10,061 nt of DNA from CAYIEP01 sp964362515 (GTDB lineage Bacteria > Patescibacteriota > Minisyncoccia > UBA6257 > UBA9933). The stretch covers positions 1 to 10,061 of the forward strand of contig CAYIEP010000017.1 of NCBI GenBank assembly GCA_964362515.1. The letters run 5' to 3'. A model generated the notes under the pieces. That model was not told the DNA's origin. It was given only the letters and a program-made list of their open reading frames with translations, and made no database searches. Below, one piece after another: positions 4,856-10,061 of this stretch. How positions within the stretch are numbered: position 1 is the first letter of the stretch; each line of letters starts with the position of its first letter. Both the position numbers and the translations under genes were made by a program.

Positions 4856-6427
4856 ATGACAAAAACAAAAGAATTTTCTTTATTAATTTTTTTCCTGATA
4901 TTTTCCTTGGGAATGATTTATTATTTTGCCGTTGCCGCGGAAATAAAATATCCGGTACCGGAATTGGGTAATTGCGGAAGCGAATCGGAGTGCCGAATTT
5001 ATTGCGATAAAAGCGATAATATATTATCTTGCGTTGATTTTGGGGAGAAAAACGGCCTTATTTCCGAAAAAGAGGCGGAGCGGGCCAGAGAATTCGCCGA
5101 TGTTTTAAAGGGCGAAGGGCCGGGAGGATGCGATTCCAGGGAATCTTGCGAGAACTATTGCGAGAATATAGATAATATTAATGAATGTCTGGCTTTTGCC
5201 GAAGAACATAATTTTATAGAACCCGATGAATTAAACGAGGCAAAAAAAGTCGCTGAAATTTTAAAAAAAGGAGATAGGCTTCCGGGCGAGTGTCGTGATA
5301 AAAATTCTTGCAAATCTTATTGCGCCAAGCCGGAAAATGCCGATGAATGTCTGGCTTTTGCCGAGAAAGCGGGATTTGTGAGCAAGGAGGACGCCGAAAA
5401 AGCGAAAAAAGCCCTTCCTTTTATTGCTAGAGGAGAATCTCCGGGCGGATGTAAAACCAAAGAACAATGCGAGGCTTATTGTTCCGCGGATTCTCATTTT
5501 GAAGAATGTATTAGTTTTGCCGAAAAGGCGGGATTTATGAGCGAAGAAGAAGTTAAAATGATTAGAAAGACCGGCGGAAAAGGGCCGGGCGGGTGTAATT
5601 CAAGAAATTCGTGCGAATCATATTGTAATAAACCGGAAAATCAAGAAATGTGTTTTAAATTCGCCGAAGAACACGGACTTATACCGGAAGACAAAATTAA
5701 AGAAATGAAAGAGGGAATGGGAAGATTAAGGGCGGGACTGGGACAGGCGCCGCCGGAAGTTTTAGAATGCCTTAAAGAGAACTTAGGAACGAACATAATA
5801 GAAGATATAGAAAGCGGTAAATTAGTTCCCGGCCCGGCAATAGGCGAAAGAATGAAAGGTTGTTTTGAAAAATTTATGCCAAAGATGGTTGAAAAAATGA
5901 AATCGGCAATGGAAAACGCCCCGCCGGAAATTTTAAAATGTCTTAAAGAAAGAATAGGAAGCGAAGAATTGGAAAATATTAAATCAGGAGAGGCGCCGGA
6001 TATTAAAGGCGGCGACGCCATGAGAAAATGTTTTGAATCAATGCGTGTTGAAGGGATGGAGAAATTTAAAGAGGATTTTAAAACGGAAGGATTAAATCGG
6101 GTTCCTCCGGAAATAAGAAACTGCATTAAGTCTAAAATCGGAGTCGGTGTTGATGGAATAGAAAAAGAAAATATGGAAAATTTAATAAAAGAATGCGTGA
6201 AAGATTTTAAACCGGAAAATTTTAAACCAGAAGAAATTCCTCAAGAATTTAAAATTCCGCCGATAGACCAAAATAATTTCGCGCCAAAAGAAGAACATGG
6301 CGGCATGATGCCTCCGCAAGGATTCGCTCCGCCGATTGATGTTTGCGCGGGATTTAAATTAGCGCCGTCTTGCGATTTTATGCCGGAAGAAGCAAAAGAA
6401 ATGTGTAGAAAATGCAAGGGAGAATAA
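4856..6427 (+). CDS. Exported Cys-rich tandem-repeat protein
   Basis: A 523-residue protein with no named family that I recognise. It has an N-terminal signal or anchor helix (7-28, possible cleavage near AVAA-E), then three zones. Zone 1 (40-276) holds five copies of a unit of about 48-54 residues with invariant C-x5-C-x3-C-x8-C (C40, C92, C146, C199 and C247 start the copies), then FAEx-x-G and a charged helix; most copies begin PGGC. Zone 2 (297-451) has three copies of PPE-h-x-x-C-hK...C (C305/C336, C362/C392, C423/C447). Zone 3 is a Pro-rich stretch (452-494) and a tail with four cysteines (C497, C506, C517, C520). There are 30 cysteines, all outside the signal helix and an even number, which fits full disulfide pairing. 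Metal binding is the alternative. It forms a two-gene unit with the NPF protein; the DsbA-like protein is a plausible maturation factor. Confidence 0.85.
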   Translation: MTKTKEFSLLIFFLIFSLGMIYYFAVAAEIKYPVPELGNCGSESECRIYCDKSDNILSCVDFGEKNGLISEKEAERAREFADVLKGEGPGGCDSRESCENYCENIDNINECLAFAEEHNFIEPDELNEAKKVAEILKKGDRLPGECRDKNSCKSYCAKPENADECLAFAEKAGFVSKEDAEKAKKALPFIARGESPGGCKTKEQCEAYCSADSHFEECISFAEKAGFMSEEEVKMIRKTGGKGPGGCNSRNSCESYCNKPENQEMCFKFAEEHGLIPEDKIKEMKEGMGRLRAGLGQAPPEVLECLKENLGTNIIEDIESGKLVPGPAIGERMKGCFEKFMPKMVEKMKSAMENAPPEILKCLKERIGSEELENIKSGEAPDIKGGDAMRKCFESMRVEGMEKFKEDFKTEGLNRVPPEIRNCIKSKIGVGVDGIEKENMENLIKECVKDFKPENFKPEEIPQEFKIPPIDQNNFAPKEEHGGMMPPQGFAPPIDVCAGFKLAPSCDFMPEEAKEMCRKCKGE

Positions 6428-6460
6428 TTTAGAAAGAAATAAGTCTTTTTCTGCAACCAC

Positions 6461-6558
6461 ATTCAAGCAAACCAAACTTACCTTCGAAAGCCAGTCCGTC
6501 AGCTGACGGATTATTCCAGCGGGATATTTTCTCAAGCAAGTTTGGTTTGCCTTTGAAT
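6461..6558. repeat. Long inverted repeat enclosing the second 31-bp repeat
   Basis: GCAAACCAAACTT (6467-6479) is the exact reverse complement of AAGTTTGGTTTGC (6538-6550). The stem extends outward by six more pairs (ATTCAA 6461-6466 with TTGAAT 6553-6558) if a 2-nt bulge is allowed. The 58-nt interior holds the 31-bp repeat. The whole could be a small element with terminal inverted repeats, or a large mRNA 3' hairpin. Confidence 0.7.
6491..6521 (+). repeat. 31-bp direct repeat, copy 2
   Basis: Identical over 31 bases to 3314-3344, more than 3 kb away, and in the same orientation. The perfect palindrome CCGTCAGCTGACGG is at 6496-6509. This copy lies inside the inverted repeat 6461-6558, between the Cys-rich gene and its terminator. 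Confidence 0.87.
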
Positions 6559-6564
6559 TTTAAG

Positions 6565-6595
6565 AATGACTCGTTCAAAGCGGGTCATTTTATTT
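6565..6595 (+). terminator. Rho-independent terminator of the NPF/Cys-repeat cassette
   Basis: AATGACTCG (6565-6573) pairs with CGGGTCATT (6581-6589) through 9 bp with one wobble around a 7-nt loop, followed by TTATTT. It separates the cassette from the downstream promoter at 6605. Confidence 0.8.
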
Positions 6596-6604
6596 AAAAA
6601 CAAA

Positions 6605-6613
6605 TGATATAAT
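6605..6613 (+). promoter_or_regulatory. Extended -10 promoter of the threonylcarbamoyl-AMP synthase operon (leaderless)
   Basis: TGA followed by TATAAT (6608-6613) is a perfect extended -10. No convincing -35 lies at the right distance. The ATG at 6621 is 7 nt downstream, so the mRNA should be leaderless. Confidence 0.65.
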
Positions 6614-6620
6614 AATTAAA

Positions 6621-7619
6621 ATGAATGTTTTTAGATTAGACAAGAATAATCCGGACGATAAAATCATTAAAAAAGCGGCCAAAATAATTAGAGATGGCGG
6701 ATTGGTTGTTTTCCCAACGGAAACGGTTTATGGTCTTGGCGCGAACGCATTGAATAAAAAAGCCGTTAAAAAAATATTTAAAGCAAAGGACAGGCCGTTA
6801 GATAATCCGCTGATAGTTCATATATCCGACGTTTCCGATATTGAAAAGCTGGCTAAAAATATTCCCGTTTTCGCTTATGAGCTGGCGAGAAAATTCTGGC
6901 CCGGGCCGTTGACAATTGTTTTAGAAGCGCGTGGCGGGAAAAATACGATTGCCTTAAGAATACCCGATAATAAAATCGCTTTGCTGTTGATAAAAAGCGC
7001 CGGCGTTCCAATAGCCGCTCCTTCGGCAAACATATCAAGTAGGCCGAGTCCGACAAATATTAGAGACGCCGTTTTTGATTTAAAGGGGAAAGCGGACATT
7101 TTTTTGGATTCCGGCAGGACAAAAATAGGCCTTGAATCGACGGTTATTGATTTAACGGTAAAAAATCCGAAAATTCTTAGGCCCGGAGCAATATCAAAAG
7201 AGGATATTCAAAAAGCGCTAAAAATAACAATTAAAGCCGGAAAATCAGGGAGTTCTAAATCTCCGGGAACAAAACATAGGCATTATTCTCCGGAAGCGAA
7301 ATTTATTTTAGCGAAAGGAAAAGATTTTAAAAACAAAATTTCAAAGCTTATAGATTATTATAAAACAAAAGGATTCAGGGTGGGGATAATGGCTTCAAAA
7401 GAAACGAAAAATATTTATAAAAAAGCCGACGGAGTTATTTCTCTGGGTTCTTCTAAAAACCTTGAAATTATCGCCAGAAACATTTTTTCCGCTATGAGAA
7501 AATTAGATAAAGCGGGGATAGATGTTATAATCTCCGAAAGTTTTCCTAAAAAAGGAATAGGATTGGCCATTATGGACAGATTGGAAAGGGCGAGTTCGGG
7601 AAAGGAAAATAAAAGATAG
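6621..7619 (+). CDS. tsaC: Threonylcarbamoyl-AMP synthase (Sua5/YrdC/TsaC family)
   Basis: The enzyme makes L-threonylcarbamoyl-AMP from threonine, bicarbonate and ATP, the first step of t6A37 modification of ANN-reading tRNAs, in the cytoplasm. At 332 residues it is the long two-domain Sua5 form. The YrdC-like domain has FPTETVYGLG (31-40), the KxKxRP substrate motif (54-59), FWPGPLT, ALRIP, APSANIS, and GLESTVIDL followed by ILRPG. The linker SPGTKHRHYSPE (from residue 214) is the Sua5 hallmark closing over the active site, and a C-terminal Sua5 domain follows to about 325. Nothing essential is missing. It heads an operon with the VTT and DUF192 genes (gaps of 8 and 1 nt). A tRNA-Thr, itself a substrate class for t6A, lies near the right edge; this is probably coincidence. 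Confidence 0.95.
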   Translation: MNVFRLDKNNPDDKIIKKAAKIIRDGGLVVFPTETVYGLGANALNKKAVKKIFKAKDRPLDNPLIVHISDVSDIEKLAKNIPVFAYELARKFWPGPLTIVLEARGGKNTIALRIPDNKIALLLIKSAGVPIAAPSANISSRPSPTNIRDAVFDLKGKADIFLDSGRTKIGLESTVIDLTVKNPKILRPGAISKEDIQKALKITIKAGKSGSSKSPGTKHRHYSPEAKFILAKGKDFKNKISKLIDYYKTKGFRVGIMASKETKNIYKKADGVISLGSSKNLEIIARNIFSAMRKLDKAGIDVIISESFPKKGIGLAIMDRLERASSGKENKR

Positions 7620-7627
7620 AAAATATA

Positions 7628-8284
7628 ATGAAGGCATATAAAAAGAATTTAATTTTATTTTTCGCAATTATTGTTATAGCTCTTTTATTCTGGAGTTCTG
7701 TTTCTCTGCAGAATTATTTTTATGATGTTGTATTAATTATGGAGAATTACGCGGAGAATCACGAATTAATGGCGTTTTTCGTATTTATCTTTTTTTCCGT
7801 TTTTTCAGCGATGTTTTTTATGTTCAGCAGTATTTGGCTGGTGCCGGCCGCCATATTTATTTGGGGGGAATTTTTAACGGCGAATTTTTTATTTGTAAGT
7901 TGGATTATCGGCGCGGCCCTGTCTTATTCAATAGCTAGATACGCCGGTTATTTGGTTTTTGACAAAATAATTTCTTCCGGAAAAATATCGCGCTATCGGG
8001 ATTTTTTCCGCGACGAAGAAGGTTTTTGGATGATTTTTCTTTTAAGACTTGTTTTGCCTTCGGAAATTCCCGGATACGCCATGGGGGTAATCGGGTATAA
8101 TTTCGGCAAGTATTTGCTGGCAACGGCATTAGCGGAGCTTCCTTACGCCTTTTTAACCGTGTTTCTTATAGATTCAATAATAAATCAGGAACCGACAACT
8201 CTTATTATTCTTGCGGGTATTTGGCTTATAGCGACGAGTATTCTTACAAAAATTCTTTATTCTAAATTTAAAAAAGAAATCTAA
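7628..8284 (+). CDS. VTT-domain (TVP38/TMEM64, DedA-like) membrane protein
   Basis: A 218-residue integral membrane protein. It has an N-terminal helix (about 8-27), a pair of hydrophobic segments (about 48-90), a segment with GAALSYSIARYAGYLVF, and a cytosolic charged loop (RYRDFFRDEE). Next come the family motif FLLRLVLPSEIPGYAMGV, with Arg and Pro in the re-entrant loop, then GYNFGKYL and two C-terminal helices. DedA and VTT proteins are linked to lipid scrambling and membrane homeostasis; which substrate applies here is unknown. Length is normal for the family. The gene lies 8 nt after the threonylcarbamoyl-AMP synthase gene and 1 nt before the DUF192 gene. The TATAAT that overlaps its ATG is too close to be its promoter. 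Confidence 0.85.
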   Translation: MKAYKKNLILFFAIIVIALLFWSSVSLQNYFYDVVLIMENYAENHELMAFFVFIFFSVFSAMFFMFSSIWLVPAAIFIWGEFLTANFLFVSWIIGAALSYSIARYAGYLVFDKIISSGKISRYRDFFRDEEGFWMIFLLRLVLPSEIPGYAMGVIGYNFGKYLLATALAELPYAFLTVFLIDSIINQEPTTLIILAGIWLIATSILTKILYSKFKKEI

Positions 8285-8285
8285 A

Positions 8286-8741
8286 ATGTCCTTTATTTTA
8301 AATTATAAAACTTTTTTTATTTTCGGGGCTGTAATTCTTATTTTAGTCTTATTTTTTTTGGCAGGATGGTTTTTAAATAGTTATAGAAAAATTGATTTGT
8401 CCGTGAATAACATAAAAATAGAGGCGGAAATAGCCGATACTTTTCAAAAAAAAGCCAGGGGGCTTTCCGGCAGAAAGAGCATTGCCGAAGGCGAAGGAAT
8501 GCTCTTTATTTATGAAAATTCCGGGTTTTATTCTTTCTGGATGCTCGGAATGAATTTCGCGCTCGACATAATATGGATAGACGAAAATTATAAGATTATA
8601 GATATTGATAAAAATGTTTCTCCGGATTCTTTTCCTAAAACCTTCAGGTCGGAAAATCCGGCGAAATATATTTTGGAAGTTCCCGCCGGATTTTCCGATA
8701 AAAACAACGTTAAATTAGGAGATTATATTAATGGGTTCTGA
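8286..8741 (+). CDS. Membrane-anchored DUF192 family protein
   Basis: A 151-residue protein with one N-terminal hydrophobic helix (about 9-30), then a full DUF192 domain (about 38-150). The family landmarks are all there: ARGLSGR (57-63), GMLFIY (71-76), FWMLGMNFALDIIWID (84-99), a V-x-P segment in the middle, YILEVPAGF, and a final LGD. DUF192 proteins are usually exported; their biochemical role is not established. It is the last gene of the operon, starting 1 nt after the preceding stop codon, which implies translational coupling. It ends with TGA directly before a strong terminator. Confidence 0.9.
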   Translation: MSFILNYKTFFIFGAVILILVLFFLAGWFLNSYRKIDLSVNNIKIEAEIADTFQKKARGLSGRKSIAEGEGMLFIYENSGFYSFWMLGMNFALDIIWIDENYKIIDIDKNVSPDSFPKTFRSENPAKYILEVPAGFSDKNNVKLGDYINGF

Positions 8742-8745
8742 TAAA

Positions 8746-8778
8746 AAAAACCGCCCCGATTAAATCGCGGCGGTTTTT
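8746..8778. terminator. Bidirectional Rho-independent terminator between convergent genes
   Basis: AAAAACCGCC (8746-8755) pairs perfectly with GGCGGTTTTT (8769-8778), and inside it CGAT/ATCG extends the hairpin. A-runs on one side and T-runs on the other serve both strands. It begins 5 nt after the DUF192 stop and lies 4 nt past the stop of the minus-strand zinc-ribbon gene. Confidence 0.9.
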
Positions 8779-8781
8779 CTC

Positions 8782-8958
8782 TTAAAAGCTCCTAAAAGAT
8801 TTTTGCTTTTCTCTGTGGCAATCGCGACAAAGAAGTTGGCTTAATCTGCTAGGATCCGGTTCAAAAGGAAGTTCGGTAATCGGATTTCCGCACTTTGAGC
8901 ACTTCCAATCGCCTTTATACATTTTCCTTTCAAAACCATCGTTTCCACTATACGCCAT
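8782..8958 (-). CDS. 58-residue CxxC...CxxCH zinc-ribbon protein
   Basis: The ATG at 8958 opens a 58-codon frame ending at TAA 8782-8784. The protein has a short polar start, then GDWKCSKCGNPITELPF, with C20 and C23, a 20-residue spacer, and CRDCH (C44, C47, H48), then a basic tail. Two CxxC knuckles make a treble-clef or ribbon zinc site. It resembles the small CxxC-x17-CxxC zinc-ribbon proteins that are frequent in CPR genomes, where ELPFEPDP and LCRDCHRE-type stretches recur. The spacer here is longer than 17. Function is unknown; nucleic-acid or ribosome binding is typical of such ribbons (inference). It fills most of the gap between the DUF192 gene and the next minus-strand gene. Confidence 0.82.
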   Translation of the reverse strand: MAYSGNDGFERKMYKGDWKCSKCGNPITELPFEPDPSRLSQLLCRDCHREKQKSFRSF

Positions 8959-9075
8959 TTTGTCTTATAACTTTTTTTCGTCCCTTTTAGACCAGAGACA
9001 AAACGGCTAATTTCGCCTATTTAATCCCTTAATCCTTATCTAATATAATAATCCGCAAATTCTTATTGTCAAGAA

Positions 9076-9891
9076 CTAATTAGAAATAAGTTCTGAACGA
9101 AGAGAGCGGATTTCATTGAGAATTGCGAGAAGAAGCTTAACGATGAGAGAAAAAATTTTTGAAAATCCGCCTCCTTCGTTTTTAATAGTGGCCGCGATTT
9201 CGGTTTCTAAAACAGGGTCGGCGAAAGATGATTTTTTAGATAAAAGAAGCGGTCCAAAAACTTGTTCTTCGCCCGCTCCCAAGAAAAACGACGGAGTACT
9301 TTGTGGCGGGCCGTATTTCGTATCAATAACAAGAATTTCCGTGTAATATCGGCCCTGCGGCATGGTTATAGTGAGATTTCCTTCACGGTTAATCGTTCCG
9401 CCAAATGTTTTTCCGGCAACGCCTACAAATGAAACAAAAACAGGAATTGTGGGCGCCGCGCCGTCGGGAGTAAAAATCGTAATGCTTACCGTGGATGGAG
9501 CAATGGCCGGGTCGGGCGTTTTACTTTGTTGCGGTTCAGGTTCAGGTTCAGGAGCCGGAGAAGGAGTAGGCGCGGGCGTCTCTGGAAGCGGCGGTAATGG
9601 AAGGGATTCCGGTATTGGCGGAAGCGGAATAACAAATATAGTCTCTGGGGAAGACGTGGCTATTACAGAAATAGTGGATGTGGAATTTTCGGGCGTGCTT
9701 GTCGCCGTAGATAATATAGGGCTTTCGGGAGTGGTTGTTGCCGTAGTTATGGCTGTTTCCGGAGTGCTTGTTGCCGTTTCTTCGGCGTACGCCGTCCACC
9801 AAACGGAAAAAAGCAAAGAAATAACGATTCCGTAAATAAAAGTTATTAAGAAAATCGTTTTCGGAAAAGATAAGTTATTAAATATTTTCAT
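9076..9891 (-). CDS. Exported Thr/Pro-rich protein with a beta-sandwich-like domain
   Basis: A 271-residue protein. Residues 12-36 form a signal peptide with an AYA-EE cleavage site. Next comes a Ser/Thr-rich region with imperfect repeats of ATSTPE, ATTTPE and ATSSPE (about 39-85), then a Pro/Glu-rich spacer ending PEPEPEP (about 86-128). A domain follows (about 130-222) with the look of a carboxypeptidase-regulatory or Ig-like sandwich: alternating strands, GGTINREGNLTITMPQG followed by RYYTEI. The C-terminal 28 residues form a hydrophobic, then charged helix (KIFSLIVKLLLAIL) that might touch the membrane. There are no cysteines, in contrast to the Cys-repeat protein. The role may be cell-surface display or adhesion, with the Thr/Pro stalk as spacer; this is inference. 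The plus-strand frames over this gene are shadows. Confidence 0.82.
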   Translation of the reverse strand: MKIFNNLSFPKTIFLITFIYGIVISLLFSVWWTAYAEETATSTPETAITTATTTPESPILSTATSTPENSTSTISVIATSSPETIFVIPLPPIPESLPLPPLPETPAPTPSPAPEPEPEPQQSKTPDPAIAPSTVSITIFTPDGAAPTIPVFVSFVGVAGKTFGGTINREGNLTITMPQGRYYTEILVIDTKYGPPQSTPSFFLGAGEEQVFGPLLLSKKSSFADPVLETEIAATIKNEGGGFSKIFSLIVKLLLAILNEIRSLRSELISN

Positions 9892-9905
9892 TGTTTATTA
9901 ATATG

Positions 9906-9932
9906 ATTATAATATGAAATGCTACTTATCAA
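9906..9932 (-). promoter_or_regulatory. Promoter of the minus-strand exported-protein gene
   Basis: On the minus strand, TTGATA (9932-9927) and a perfect TATAAT (9911-9906) are 15 nt apart. The ATG at 9891 is 14 nt beyond the -10, giving a leader of only about 7 nt. The spacer is 2 nt shorter than ideal. Confidence 0.5.
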
Positions 9933-9941
9933 AAGGGGGTA

Positions 9942-9970
9942 TTGTTAATAAGTAGAGAATAGAATATAAG
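9942..9970 (+). promoter_or_regulatory. Promoter of the tRNA-Thr gene
   Basis: TTGTTA (9942-9947) and TATAAG (9965-9970) are 17 nt apart. Transcription would start near 9977, about 24 nt before the mature tRNA. A second -10-like TATAAA at 9986-9991 would start almost at the tRNA itself. The region is divergent with the promoter of the minus-strand gene. Confidence 0.5.
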
Positions 9971-10000
9971 ACGTGAAATGTGTAATATAAAAGGATAATA

Positions 10001-10061
10001 GCCAGAGTAGCTCAGCGGTAGAGCAGTCCCTTCGTAAGGGAAAGGTCGGGGGTTCAAATCC
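10001..10061 (+). tRNA. tRNA-Thr (CGT), cut by the window end
   Basis: The first 61 bases of a tRNA fold normally. The acceptor 5' strand is GCCAGAG, the D arm is GCTC/GAGC with GG in the loop, and the anticodon stem has the loop TTCGTAA. The variable loop is 5 nt, and the T arm is GGGGG followed by TTCAAAT. The anticodon CGT (10033-10035) reads ACG, threonine. The closing pair of the anticodon stem (G10026-A10042) is a mismatch. The rest of the T stem, the acceptor 3' strand and any CCA lie beyond the window. Confidence 0.92.

Noticed and set aside
5641..6126. A 161-residue minus-strand frame.
   Set aside because: It lies wholly within the Cys-repeat gene, where repeat structure shows the plus strand is coding.
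7624..7629. TATAAT overlapping the ATG of the VTT gene as its promoter.
   Set aside because: A start from it would fall inside the gene; the 8-nt gap to the upstream gene points to an operon.
9362..9835. A 157-residue glycine/serine/valine-rich plus-strand frame.
   Set aside because: It is the antisense shadow of the Thr/Pro-rich exported protein; its composition is explained by complementing Thr and Pro codons.

Overview
The window looks like a chromosomal segment of a small, AT-rich bacterial genome of the Candidate Phyla Radiation (Patescibacteria, Parcubacteria-like). This is inferred from style, not from a marker gene. The proteins are short and Lys/Ile/Asn-rich, most carry a single N-terminal membrane anchor, and genes are tightly packed with weak or no Shine-Dalgarno sites. 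Several families are common in that group: a CxxC/CxxCH mini zinc ribbon, an NPF-repeat anchored protein, Cys-rich tandem-repeat exported proteins, and DUF378. TGA closes at least two genes (the rhodanese-like and DUF192 genes), so the code is standard 11 and not the TGA=Gly code of Gracilibacteria/SR1.

Layout: (1) 44-1313, a strong promoter, a membrane-anchored FKBP prolyl isomerase and a RecB/Cas4-like PD-(D/E)XK nuclease with two CxxC pairs. (2) 1352-1948, two small membrane proteins (one DUF378) and a terminator. (3) 1929-3212, a promoter overlapping that terminator, then an anchored DsbA-like thiol oxidoreductase whose 3' end overlaps an anchored rhodanese-like protein. (4) 3213-3746, a decayed stretch with palindromic repeats and a minus-strand relic of a CcdA/DsbD membrane protein. 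(5) 3757-4498, a small anchored protein of unknown role and, convergent with it, a 5'-truncated glycine-rich gene. (6) 4532-6595, a two-gene cassette made of an NPF-repeat anchored protein and a 523-residue exported protein with 30 cysteines in regular tandem repeats, then a copy of the repeat element seen at 3.3 kb and a terminator. (7) 6605-8778, an operon of threonylcarbamoyl-AMP synthase, a VTT/DedA-like membrane protein and a DUF192 protein, ended by a probably bidirectional terminator. (8) 8782-9891 on the minus strand, a 58-residue zinc-ribbon protein and an exported Thr/Pro-rich protein with a beta-sandwich-like domain. (9) The right edge cuts a tRNA-Thr(CGT).

Two themes link the parts. 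First, extracytoplasmic folding: the FKBP, the DsbA-like protein, the rhodanese-like protein, the dead ccdA and the Cys-rich repeat protein form a plausible disulfide and folding set. The strongest candidate for an undescribed system is the NPF-anchor/Cys-repeat pair at 4568-6427, which may be matured by the DsbA-like protein. Second, transcription architecture: four genes carry a perfect TATAAT 7 or 8 nt before the ATG, which predicts leaderless mRNAs.
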